DNA from: JAQIBY01 sp034658655
GTDB lineage: Bacteria > Bacteroidota > Bacteroidia > Bacteroidales > ML635J-15
Direction: 5' to 3'
Length of the DNA: 13,325 bases
Assembly (NCBI GenBank): GCA_034658655.1
Contig: JAYEFQ010000094.1
Location: 1-13,325 of the forward strand
Shown: positions 1 through 7,700 of the stretch, in pieces
Layout of the letters: each line of letters opens with the position of its first letter
Numbering within the stretch: position 1 is the stretch's first letter
Made by a program: the position numbers and the translations under genes
Notes under the pieces: generated by a model
What the model saw: the letters and a program-made list of their open reading frames with translations, nothing else
Database searches by the model: none
What the model was told of the DNA's origin: nothing

Positions 1-78
1 TAACATCCCGTACCTAGCGGCACGGATAGTGTCTCTGCACATTAGTTTTTTATCGACATCCTGTCCCTAACGGGACAG
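1..78 (-). repeat. Diverged inverted repeat unit
   Basis: Read on the minus strand, positions 78-61 are the exact hairpin 1 sequence CTGTCCCGTTAGGGACAG. The linker that follows (GATGTCGATAA) resembles the forward linker ATCTCGGTAA. Further on, at about 5-28, is an imperfect hairpin (ATCCCGTACC ... GGCACGGAT) where hairpin 2 would be expected. The unit faces away from the forward copy at 106 across a 27-nt gap, making a head-to-head pair. Hairpin 1 is certain; the relationship of the rest is inferred from position and partial similarity. Confidence 0.6.
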
Positions 79-105
79 TGTTACTAACACTGGTTTTTCA
101 AACCT

Positions 106-170
106 TGTCCCGTTAGGGACAATATCTCGGTAACCCCAGACAAGGCACGCAGTCCAGTGCTACTGCCAGT
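106..170 (+). repeat. Forward repeat unit 1
   Basis: Hairpin 1 (TGTCCCGTTAGGGACA) is perfect at 106-121. Hairpin 2 is weakened: its arms read CCAGAC and GTCCAG, so the inner stem has two mismatches compared with unit 2. The tail AGTCCAGTGCTACTGCCAG is shared almost exactly with the truncated copy at 379. Confidence 0.8.
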
Positions 171-179
171 CCATCTGCT

Positions 180-240
180 CTGTCCCGTTAGGGACAATGT
201 CTCGGTAACCCCGGACAAGGCACGCAGTCCGGTGGTACTG
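180..240 (+). repeat. Forward repeat unit 2
   Basis: This is the best-paired consensus-like unit. Hairpin 1 lies at 180-196. Hairpin 2 pairs GTAACCCCGGAC with GTCCGGTGGTAC at 10 of 12 positions around the loop AAGGCACGCA. It differs from unit 1 mainly by paired changes in the inner stem (CCAGAC to CCGGAC and GTCCAG to GTCCGG), which suggests the fold matters. Confidence 0.8.
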
Positions 241-248
241 CAATCTAC

Positions 249-372
249 ACCGCTAGCTTTTGGCGCTGATTTTGCAGCGAAGCACGCAAAATCTGTGACA
301 AAAGCGGTCTTCTACTCCAATTAAAGTTGGAAAAAGGTGGCTGAGGAACGAATCCTCTCGAAGCTACGTTCC
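249..372. repeat. Long-hairpin element inside the repeat array
   Basis: This segment is unlike the surrounding repeat unit. Its first part folds as one long imperfect hairpin: ACCGCT...TTTTG (249-262) pairs with CAAAAGCGGT (299-308), and inside it GATTTTGC (268-275) pairs perfectly with GCAAAATC (286-293). A small hairpin follows at 317-330 (CCAAT/GTTGG, with one wobble). A third inverted repeat joins GGAACG (345-350) to CGTTCC (367-372). It separates unit 2 from a copy that keeps only its tail, so it may have been inserted into, or have replaced part of, an older unit. No open reading frame in it looks coding. Its function is unknown. Confidence 0.6.
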
Positions 373-378
373 GACCGA

Positions 379-397
379 AGTCCAGTGCTACTGCCAG
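379..397 (+). repeat. Truncated repeat unit (tail only)
   Basis: AGTCCAGTGCTACTGCCAG matches positions 151-169 of unit 1. Hairpin 1 and the left arm of hairpin 2 are absent; their place is taken by the long-hairpin element. The spacer that follows (GCCATCTACT) is the usual one, leading into unit 3. Confidence 0.7.
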
Positions 398-407
398 GCC
401 ATCTACT

Positions 408-470
408 CTGTCCCGTTAGGGACAATATCTTGGTAACCCCGGACAAGGCACGAAGTCCGATGCAAGTGCC
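408..470 (+). repeat. Forward repeat unit 3
   Basis: Hairpin 1 is intact at 408-424, followed by linker ATATCTTGG and hairpin 2. The right arm has drifted (GTCCGATGCAAGTGCC), so only the inner stem pairs well. It lies 74 bp before unit 4. Confidence 0.75.
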
Positions 471-481
471 AAGCCATCTAC

Positions 482-541
482 CTGTCCCGTTAGGGACAAT
501 ATCTTGGTAACCACGGATAAGGAACGCAGTCCGGTGGTTAC
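482..541 (+). repeat. Forward repeat unit 4, overlapping the murF stop
   Basis: Hairpin 1 lies at 482-499. Hairpin 2 is the strongest of the array: GTAACCAC (507-514) and GGAT (515-518) pair with GTCC (529-532) and GTGGTTAC (534-541), with one bulged G at 533. The sequence TTA at 538-540 in its right arm is, on the minus strand, the TAA stop codon of murF. The hairpin therefore sits at the very 3' end of the murF coding sequence and could protect the transcript end, as REP elements are known to do elsewhere. There is no T-run, so it is not a classical intrinsic terminator. Confidence 0.75.
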
Positions 542-1824
542 AAAAATGGAATAACTTTTTCAAGTTTCATAGAGCGTGAACCTTTAATAAATATCCACTG
601 ATTTTTTATTTTTTTATTTTTTAAGAAGTTTATGAGTGCATCAGTATCTCGAAAAAACTCAAAATTAAATTTTGAATTGAATTGGTAATACGATTCTCCA
701 GCTAACAAAACGCTATGAAAACCTAATTCTTTCAGAAGGTGTAATACGTTTAAATGGGCTTCATTTGTGATGGAACCCAATTCTTTCATGTCTCCAAGTA
801 TTACAATTTGATTGTTATCGGGATTATGAAAATCTTTAATCGACAGTTCAACACTACTCGGGTTGGCATTGTACAAATCCAGAAAGAGTGTGTTTCTATC
901 GGTCTTCTTAATTTCTGATCGTTGATTTGTTGGTTTGTATGCTTCTATTGCTGAATTGATTTTTTCGCCGGGAATTTCAAAGTAATTTCCTACGCAGGTT
1001 GCCAGTAGCAAGTTTTCAGCATTATAAGCGCCCTGTAGGTTTGATGTAAATTTCCCTGATTGGGATTCTGTTTTCCATGCCAATCCAATTTTATGATTGG
1101 ATTTAAACATTTCTGCAAAGCAATAAGCCGGTTGCTCCAATGCATAACTGATAATTTCTTGAGTGCCTAGCATTTTTAACAAATGTTTATTGCCAATATT
1201 TATAAATGTGATTCCATTATTTGTTTTAAGATAATCGTACAATTCTGTTTTTGTTTTTTTAACGCCTTCAAAGGATCCAAAACCTTCAATATGGGCTTGT
1301 CCAACATTTGTAATAACACCAAAATCTGGTTCTGCAATATTACTGAGTATTTTTATTTCTCCGGGATGATTGGCGCCCATTTCAATGATTGCAAATTCAG
1401 TGTCTTCTTGGATACGCAATAAGCTTAATGGAACTCCAATATGATTGTTCAGGTTCCCTTCAGTGGCAATGCATTTGTATTGGCTTTTCATAACAGAAAA
1501 TGTAAGTTCTTTACTTGTTGTTTTTCCGTTGCTTCCTGTTATGCCGAGAATGATAGCATTCATTTTTTGTCTGTGAAACCTAGCGAGTGCCTGTAAACAT
1601 ACAAGGCTATTTTCGCAGAAAATTGTTTTTCCTGGGATTTCGTAGTTCACATCATCGATGATGGCATATTTAGCCCCGCTTTCTAATGCTGATTTTACAA
1701 AACGATTTCCATCAAAGGTTTCTCCTTTTAGGGCGATAAACAAATCGTCTTTATTAATGTTTCGTGTATCGGTAGATACTCCATTGCATTGTAAATATTT
1801 TTGATAAACAGATTTGATATCCAT
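538..1824 (-). CDS. murF: UDP-N-acetylmuramoyl-tripeptide--D-alanyl-D-alanine ligase
   Basis: MurF is the cytoplasmic, ATP-dependent ligase that adds D-Ala-D-Ala to the UDP-MurNAc-tripeptide, the last cytoplasmic step in making the peptidoglycan building block. The 428-residue protein has the Mur ligase layout: an N-terminal substrate domain with STDTR at 17-21 and LFIALKGETFDGN at 28-40, the ATP-binding loop GITGSNGKTT at 94-103, the central-domain motif GNLNNHIGVPLSL, and a C-terminal domain with LDLYNANPSS, GDMKELG and KGSRSMKLE. The frame is open nine codons further upstream, but those codons (MGFFYAIDC) are read from the arm and T-run of the gldJ terminator, so the start at MDIKSVY is chosen. 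No Shine-Dalgarno sequence is seen. The stop codon lies inside a repeat hairpin. It is the last gene of the minus-strand group, and its transcription probably depends on read-through from gldJ or on a promoter inside gldJ. Confidence 0.96.
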   Translation of the reverse strand: MDIKSVYQKYLQCNGVSTDTRNINKDDLFIALKGETFDGNRFVKSALESGAKYAIIDDVNYEIPGKTIFCENSLVCLQALARFHRQKMNAIILGITGSNGKTTSKELTFSVMKSQYKCIATEGNLNNHIGVPLSLLRIQEDTEFAIIEMGANHPGEIKILSNIAEPDFGVITNVGQAHIEGFGSFEGVKKTKTELYDYLKTNNGITFINIGNKHLLKMLGTQEIISYALEQPAYCFAEMFKSNHKIGLAWKTESQSGKFTSNLQGAYNAENLLLATCVGNYFEIPGEKINSAIEAYKPTNQRSEIKKTDRNTLFLDLYNANPSSVELSIKDFHNPDNNQIVILGDMKELGSITNEAHLNVLHLLKELGFHSVLLAGESYYQFNSKFNFEFFRDTDALINFLKNKKIKNQWIFIKGSRSMKLEKVIPFL

Positions 1825-1838
1825 ACAATCAATAGCAT

Positions 1839-1869
1839 AAAAAAACCCCATATAAAAATATGGGGTTTT
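1839..1869 (-). terminator. Intrinsic terminator between gldJ and murF
   Basis: The sequence folds into a perfect 12-bp stem (AAAACCCCATAT at 1842-1853 with ATATGGGGTTTT at 1858-1869) and a 4-nt loop. On the minus strand the GC-rich stem is followed by seven T (1845-1839). It starts 16 nt after the gldJ stop codon and ends 14 nt before the murF ATG, leaving no room for a promoter between. It is a strong terminator for gldJ and possibly a leaky one that sets murF level. Confidence 0.88.
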
Positions 1870-1885
1870 AAGTTAATATTATTTT

Positions 1886-3583
1886 TTATTCTGGTAAGGT
1901 TTGTGAGCCAACTCTTATCATTGCGCAACGGAATCCAAGGTTTGCTTGTCCTTTTTTCTCATCCAGTGATCTTCTTGATCCTGGAGTCATCCAGAAAGCG
2001 CGGTCATTCCATCCACCACCTTTATAAACACGAGCACGGTTTGTGATTATTGAAGTCATGCCTGTTCCTTTTCCTGTTTTTGGGTTACTTGGGTCAAAAC
2101 GACCTTTTCCCCATTCAGTTCCCTCCCAATTTCCTTCATCGTACATTTTTCCTGTAGTATTTAATCTTGGAATTGAGTCTTCATTTATATCCGTATATTC
2201 GTTGAGTCTTGCACCATCATTCCACCAACCGGTACCACCTTCTGGGATTAATGAGTTTAAATCACCATCTAAGTAATTTATATTATCGGCACGTGTGTAA
2301 TTATCACGGTTAAAGCAATGTTCCTCATCAACAGGTTTTTTAAGAATTTTTCCTGTAATGTCAAAATGATCTTCAGCTTCAGCTGTTAATTCTACCATTC
2401 CATCATTAGGGTCTCTTACAATTTGTTTTTCGGTATATACGTTTCCTCTGAACGGGCGGAATTCTGCCATGTCTTCGAATGTAACATCTCTGTAAACATC
2501 CATAACCCATTCGTTAACATTACCTGCCATACAATAGAGCCCAAAGTCATTTGGCCAGTATGAACGTACCGGTCCTGGAATATCTGCTGCATCATTTAAT
2601 GCACCTGCAACACCCATGTTATCACCACGTCCTCTCATGACATTTGCCATGATTTGACCGCGGTCATCAGTTCTACTGTCATTACGAATATAATGTCCAT
2701 TCCACGGATACAAGCGACGCTCATAAATTCTTTCTTTGTAATGATTTCCAATGTATGCCAATGCTGCATATTCCCATTCAGCTTCTGTTGGAAGTCTGTA
2801 GCGAGGTAAGAAAATTCCATCTTCCAAACTTACCCAGCGACGATTTTCCTCATATGCACCTTGTCCTTTACGTCCTTCTTTTAAAGTTGAGGGGTCAACA
2901 TAAAGGTTCTCAACTTTTCCATCAGGGCCACGTCCGATTTCGTCAATATGTAAATCTAAGTTATCTGCATATGTCAGGTACGAATCTAAGTTGAAATGTT
3001 TTGCTTGATCCTGTGGTGCTGCGTATGGGTCTAAAATTCCTTCACGAATTAAAATAAACTCATTTACCCTGTCAGTACGCCATGATGAATAATCACGGGC
3101 CTGAACCCAACTGACACCAACTACTGGATACTCTTCATAAGCCGGATGTCTTAGATAAAGTTCTACCATTGGCTCATTAAACGCAAGCCTTTCTCTCCAA
3201 ACGAGTGTGTCGGGGAGTGCCCTGCGATAAAGATAACGGAAATCTGTTGCATATACTTTACGTAACCAATATAAATATTCGCGATAATCAATATTTCGAA
3301 TTTCTGTTTCATCCATATAAAACGATGAGACAGTTACTCTGCGTGGAGAATTATTCCACTGAAACATAACATCTTGTTCAGTACGACCCATTGCATAGGT
3401 ACCACCTTCAATAAAAATCAGCCCTGGACCAGTTTCTTGTTGATATCCAGGATGGTTTTGGAATCCACCAAAACGAGGATCATTGTAGTACCATCCTGTT
3501 GTGTTGGACGCTTCATGCTGACAAGATGCAAAAATCATTGCACCAAAAACTACGAGCCAGAAAAGATGGAATTTATTTTTCAT
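1886..3583 (-). CDS. gldJ: Gliding motility / T9SS lipoprotein GldJ
   Basis: GldJ is an outer-membrane-associated lipoprotein required for gliding and for a stable type IX secretion apparatus in Flavobacterium. This 565-residue protein is close in length to the family. It has a lipoprotein signal peptide with the acylated cysteine at 21 (IFASC), then TGWYYNDPRFGGF at 29-41, typical of GldJ. The rest is a formylglycine-generating-enzyme (FGE-sulfatase) fold: LPTEAEWEYAA at 264-274, GNVNEWVMDVYR at 354-365, KGGGWNDRAFW at 521-531 and GFRCA at 550-554. The final motif keeps one cysteine (552), but the position of the catalytic partner five residues earlier is asparagine, so FGE activity is not expected. 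The paralogue GldK/PorK shares the fold, but the N-terminal motif and the murF and porU neighbours favour GldJ. It follows the PorP/SprF gene by 28 bp and ends at a terminator. Confidence 0.93.
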   Translation of the reverse strand: MKNKFHLFWLVVFGAMIFASCQHEASNTTGWYYNDPRFGGFQNHPGYQQETGPGLIFIEGGTYAMGRTEQDVMFQWNNSPRRVTVSSFYMDETEIRNIDYREYLYWLRKVYATDFRYLYRRALPDTLVWRERLAFNEPMVELYLRHPAYEEYPVVGVSWVQARDYSSWRTDRVNEFILIREGILDPYAAPQDQAKHFNLDSYLTYADNLDLHIDEIGRGPDGKVENLYVDPSTLKEGRKGQGAYEENRRWVSLEDGIFLPRYRLPTEAEWEYAALAYIGNHYKERIYERRLYPWNGHYIRNDSRTDDRGQIMANVMRGRGDNMGVAGALNDAADIPGPVRSYWPNDFGLYCMAGNVNEWVMDVYRDVTFEDMAEFRPFRGNVYTEKQIVRDPNDGMVELTAEAEDHFDITGKILKKPVDEEHCFNRDNYTRADNINYLDGDLNSLIPEGGTGWWNDGARLNEYTDINEDSIPRLNTTGKMYDEGNWEGTEWGKGRFDPSNPKTGKGTGMTSIITNRARVYKGGGWNDRAFWMTPGSRRSLDEKKGQANLGFRCAMIRVGSQTLPE

Positions 3584-3611
3584 ATCTAAATAGATTATTT
3601 ATTATCAATAA

Positions 3612-4598
3612 CTAAAATGATGGACAACTTATTGTTCTAAATGATGTTCTTGCAGGACGACAGCCAAATGTAAATCCAAAAGTTACCTCGTGTGCACCTA
3701 GTGTTGAGTTCCTTAATTTAGAAACAGTAAGGTCATAAGAATATCCGAATTTAATATTATCTTGTCTGAACCCTATTAGCATAATAAAGGAATCATAATG
3801 GAAATTGAAATTTTGTCTTAACCAAAATCCTGCAACAATTGCTTTCCTGTTTACATATACTCCCCAGTTAAATTGTTGGAAGTCACCTTGTTGGTGAAAT
3901 AATATTTGTGGGGCTAATGATAATTCACCACGACGGAATTGTGAGGAATTTATATCGATTTCAGTTCCGAAGTGTACTGTAAATTTACGAGGTAAAACGG
4001 CATCGCTACCTCTTAAAAATGATTCAGAAGGTTCTGTTAAGTGGTGTACGGCAACTCCAAAGAATGTTTTTTCACTAAATCCGATTACTCCGGTTGAAAA
4101 ATCAAAATAATTTTTTTGATCATCAACTATACTTGGATCTTCTTGTGTTGCATAAATTGGACCATAAAGTGGGTGAATCATGTCGGGGAAAATAAATTCC
4201 CACTGCACAGTTTTCATGACATAGGCAGCCTGAAATCCCGCTGTAATAGCAAATCGCCTAGTAATTGGCAATGTGTAGGAATACATTCCACCAAGTGTGG
4301 TTGAAATGATTGTTCCATCACCTTGAACGTCATTCATCAACAATATACCGGCACCACCTTGTAGTGCGCGAACGTGTTGATCATACGATAATGAATAGGT
4401 TACATAAGTCTGACCTAATGCAGGCCATTGATTACGGTAACTCATGTTAATCCGCGGGCATTTGTCTGATCCGGCAAATGCTGGATTTAGATAAAGAGGA
4501 TTTGCATAGAACTGCGAAAAATGCGCATCCTGTGCCTTGGTCATGCTACTCAGTCCAACCAAAAAGACTACTATTATGAATGAAATACGTCTAATCAT
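3612..4598 (-). CDS. PorP/SprF-family type IX secretion outer-membrane protein
   Basis: PorP/SprF proteins are outer-membrane beta-barrels. Family members help export or anchor adhesins, or link the T9SS to the outer membrane. The 328-residue protein has a signal peptide (MIRRISFIIVVFLVGLSSMTKAQ, shown as the first 23 residues) and the family hallmark right after cleavage, DAHFSQFYANPLYLNPAFAG. Alternating strands follow, and a C-terminal FTFGCRPAR...CPSF end typical of the family. The frame is open 36 codons further upstream, but that extension would place a second hydrophobic segment before an obvious signal peptide, so the internal ATG at 4596-4598 is chosen. It lies 28 bp upstream of gldJ on the same strand and is probably cotranscribed with it. 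Many paralogues exist per genome; without comparison I cannot say whether this is the core PorP or a partner-specific SprF-like copy. Confidence 0.9.
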   Translation of the reverse strand: MIRRISFIIVVFLVGLSSMTKAQDAHFSQFYANPLYLNPAFAGSDKCPRINMSYRNQWPALGQTYVTYSLSYDQHVRALQGGAGILLMNDVQGDGTIISTTLGGMYSYTLPITRRFAITAGFQAAYVMKTVQWEFIFPDMIHPLYGPIYATQEDPSIVDDQKNYFDFSTGVIGFSEKTFFGVAVHHLTEPSESFLRGSDAVLPRKFTVHFGTEIDINSSQFRRGELSLAPQILFHQQGDFQQFNWGVYVNRKAIVAGFWLRQNFNFHYDSFIMLIGFRQDNIKFGYSYDLTVSKLRNSTLGAHEVTFGFTFGCRPARTSFRTISCPSF

Positions 4599-4747
4599 GT
4601 CGTTGCTATTGTTCCACAATGTGCAATTATACAAATTTTTTGTCGTAAAATAAAATACTGATGACAATAATATTACAATTTTGGCGTTTTTGAAAGAAAA
4701 ACACAAATAAATTTATAATCTTTGAACGCAGAAAAATAAAAAATATT
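4599..4747. promoter_or_regulatory. Divergent promoter region, PorP/SprF-gldJ versus porU
   Basis: This AT-rich 149-bp gap separates the two T9SS gene groups and must hold promoters for both. Toward porU, AATCTTTG at 4717-4724 matches the Bacteroidota -7 box TAnnTTTG at 7 of 8 positions, with a TTTG at 4689-4692; the spacing of 24 nt is longer than the usual 19-21. Toward the PorP/SprF gene, CAAATTTT at 4632-4639 (AAAATTTG on the minus strand) also matches 7 of 8. Neither is perfect, so exact start sites are uncertain. Confidence 0.45.
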
Positions 4748-7700
4748 ATGTATAAACAAATCGTCATTGCTTTTCTATTCTTTATTATAGCTGGTGTGGG
4801 CTTGTCTCAAACTAAAGAATTTTCATGTCAAATTGAGTGGAAAAAAAATGATATTATTTCTATTGATAGTTTAAATCAAATTGAACGTTTTTATTTTCAA
4901 AATGCGATTTATCCTGAAAATTTAGTGATTCCACATTTTGTTGAACGGATTTCCATGCATGAAAAACGCATCCAAAATGCAAAAATTATTGTTTTACGAA
5001 CAAAAAAGATTTCTGCTGAAGATTTATACGGGATAGATCAACTTGAGCTTGACAAATTGTCTTCTGATTTTTTGTTGACACATATATATACTACAATTCG
5101 GAAAAAACAATTTGCATATTTGGATGTACTTCCAATTAGAAAGCTTGAAAATGGAGAATTTGAACGTTTGGTTGATTTTGAAATTAAACTGGAATTTACA
5201 GATGCCCCAGAAATTAAAAGCAGTCGTGCTTACGCTGAAAATTCAAAATTAAGTGATGGTGATTGGTATAAGTTCAGAGTTTCTGAAAGTGGTGTCTATT
5301 CTATATCTTATCAAGAGGTTGCCAATCTAGGATTTGATAACCCTTCAGATATTGGTGTATTTGGTTATGGATATATGGTGCCAAAATTAAATGTTAATTC
5401 TCGTTATGATGATTTGCCTGAACGTCCGGTTTATCACAAAGATAATAATGGAAATGGCATGTTTGATTCAGGCGATTATTTACTGGTTTTTCTTGAAGGA
5501 CCCAATGAGTTTAAGTATTCAGGGAGTTTATACGAACATGTAATTCATAATTATTCAACTTATGCATATTATTTCCTTTCGGATAATTCTCAGAAAAAAC
5601 GCGTGCAGTTTGTTGATGGTGCAGGTGAGGCAGATTACGTGACATCAACTTACGATTATTATGCTTCAATGGAAAAAGATAGCATTAATATTATGGGGTC
5701 GGGCAGGAATTTTTACTGGCGTAAGTTCAGTTATTATTTGTCATATAACTTTGATTTTAATGTGCCTTCACCAGTTTCTAGTGAAGATGCGACCATGGTT
5801 TTACGCTTTGCTGCTGCCTCAAGTGTTGATAGTCGATTTAAGGTGACTTTTAATGGTGACGTGTCTTACTCACAATATATTTCGTCGGTTTCAGGTTCTT
5901 ACTCTGCATCTGTTGCAAAAACAATCGAGTATCAAATGAATGCAAATGTAAATTCTACTAATAGTTTAAATATTGAGTATTTACCGAGTACATCATCTTC
6001 TGAAGCCTGGCTTGATTATATTACAATTAATACACGAGCGAACTTGCAATTACAAAATAGTGAATTGCAATTTCGGGATGCTCAAGGTATCGGATCCGGA
6101 AATGTGACACAATATATATTAGGGGGAGCAAATGCATCTACTAAAATATTGGATGTTTCCGATCCTGTAAATGCATTTGGTGTCAATCCTGATGCGTTGG
6201 ATGGTTCTAGTCTGAAGTTTTCTGTTGAGAGTGATCAGCTGAGAGAATTTGTCGCATTTAATACTTCCAGTGCGTTTCCATCACCTCAATTTGAGGGATC
6301 ATCAGCTCTTGGTTTTGTTGAAAATCAAAATTTGCATGCATTGTCGCAAGTCGATTATTTGATTATTTCATATCCTGACTTTGTCTCGTATGCTGAGCAA
6401 TTGGGTGCATTGCACGAATCCTACAGTGGCTTGTCTTATCATGTTGTAACACCAGAAGTGATTTTTAATGAGTTTTCGTCAGGAACTCGTGATGTGGCTG
6501 CAATGCGTGATTTTGTGAAAATGTTTTATGACCGTGCGGCTTCTGACTCTCAAATTCCAAAATACTTATTGATGTTTGGCGATGGGAGTTATGATAATCG
6601 TGCTCCTATGGGTGAAAACGGAAATTATGTGCCAACTTATCAGGCCGTTAATTCGTTGAGCCCGTCTTCTTCTTTTGTGAGTGATGATTTCTTTGTGCTA
6701 TTAGATGATGAAGAAGGAAGTGTGAATGGTACCGAAGGGCTTGACATTGGCATTGGTCGGTTGCCCGTTCGCTCTCAAACAGAAGCAGAGGGAGTTTTAA
6801 ATAAAATATTTGCTTACATCAGCCCTGAAAGTTTTGGAAATTGGCGTAATGTAATGTCTTTTATTGGCGATGATGCTGAAGATTATATGGCACATCAAAT
6901 ACAAGCAAATGAAATGGGTGATACCGTAATGGTGCATCACCAAGAGTTTAATGTTGATAAAATATTACTTGATGCGTATGAGCAAGTGTCAACAGTACAG
7001 GGAGATCGATATCCGGAAGTCAATCAAAAAATTGATGAGCGTGTAAATCATGGTTCATTAATCGTGAATTACTCTGGGCATGGTAATGAGAAAACACTCG
7101 CCCATGAAGCCGTTGTTACACTAAGCCAAATTAATAGTTGGTCAAATGGTAATAAATTGCCTTTGTTTGTTACTGCAACCTGTGAATTTGCTCCCTACGA
7201 TGACTATGAATTAACTTCTGCAGGTGAATTAATTATTTTAAACCCAGATGGTGGTGGTATCGCCTTATTGACAACCACTCGTTTAGTTTACTCTGGGAGT
7301 AACGATAGAATTAATAAAGAGTTTTATCGACAAGTTTTTAAAACAGATGAGAATAATATGCCTTATGCACTTGGTGAAATAATTATGCACACAAAAAATT
7401 TATCATCGAGTTCAACCGATATAAATAAACGAAATTTTTCCCTGCTAGGTGATCCTGCACTTCGATTGGCAATTCCAGAGTACATCGTGAAAACTGATTC
7501 AATTGGCGGAAATTCAGTTACCGTATATGAAGATACCTTGAGTGCTGCAAGTATGGTGAGGATTGAAGGACATATTGAAGATCGTTCAGGGAATATTAAA
7601 TCTGATTTTAATGGGGTGGTTTATCCAACAGTTTATGATAAAGTAATGGAGTATTCTACACTCGGAAATGACGAAAATCCTCCCATGGATTTTCTAGAAC

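Larger units (their letters stand above)
1..541. repeat. REP/BIME-like two-hairpin repeat array
   Basis: No believable gene lies in this stretch. It is filled by a repeat unit of about 60 bp plus a short spacer, giving a 74-75 bp period. Each full unit has hairpin 1, a 6-bp stem TGTCCC/GGGACA with loop GTTA, then a linker close to ATATCTCG, then hairpin 2, which pairs GTAACCCCGGAC with GTCCGGTGGTAC around a 10-nt loop. Forward units start near 106, 180, 408 and 482. A tail-only copy lies at 379-397 and a diverged inverted unit at 1-78. Spacers keep a CCATCT core. Units 2 and 3 start 228 bp apart, close to three periods. The paired-hairpin, mixed-orientation design resembles bacterial REP/BIME elements; that identity is inferred. 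No REP-associated transposase is visible in the window. Confidence 0.8.

Noticed and set aside
106..541. CRISPR array
   Set aside because: Units are about 60 bp with spacers of about 14 bp that are themselves conserved (CCATCT core). Units differ from each other inside the repeat, one is inverted, and no cas gene is present.
321..563. 80-residue minus-strand reading frame
   Set aside because: It is made of translated repeat units and the long-hairpin element, and it overlaps the murF 3' end. It has no domain-like sequence.
1825..1851. N-terminal extension of MurF (MGFFYAIDC)
   Set aside because: These codons are the stem and T-run of the gldJ terminator. The conserved MurF N-terminus begins at the ATG at 1822-1824.
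3584..3611. Separate promoter for gldJ
   Set aside because: The 28-bp gap has no TAnnTTTG match, so cotranscription with the PorP/SprF gene is more likely.
4599..4706. 36-residue upstream extension of the PorP/SprF protein
   Set aside because: It precedes a complete signal peptide, would block its function, and covers the divergent promoter region.
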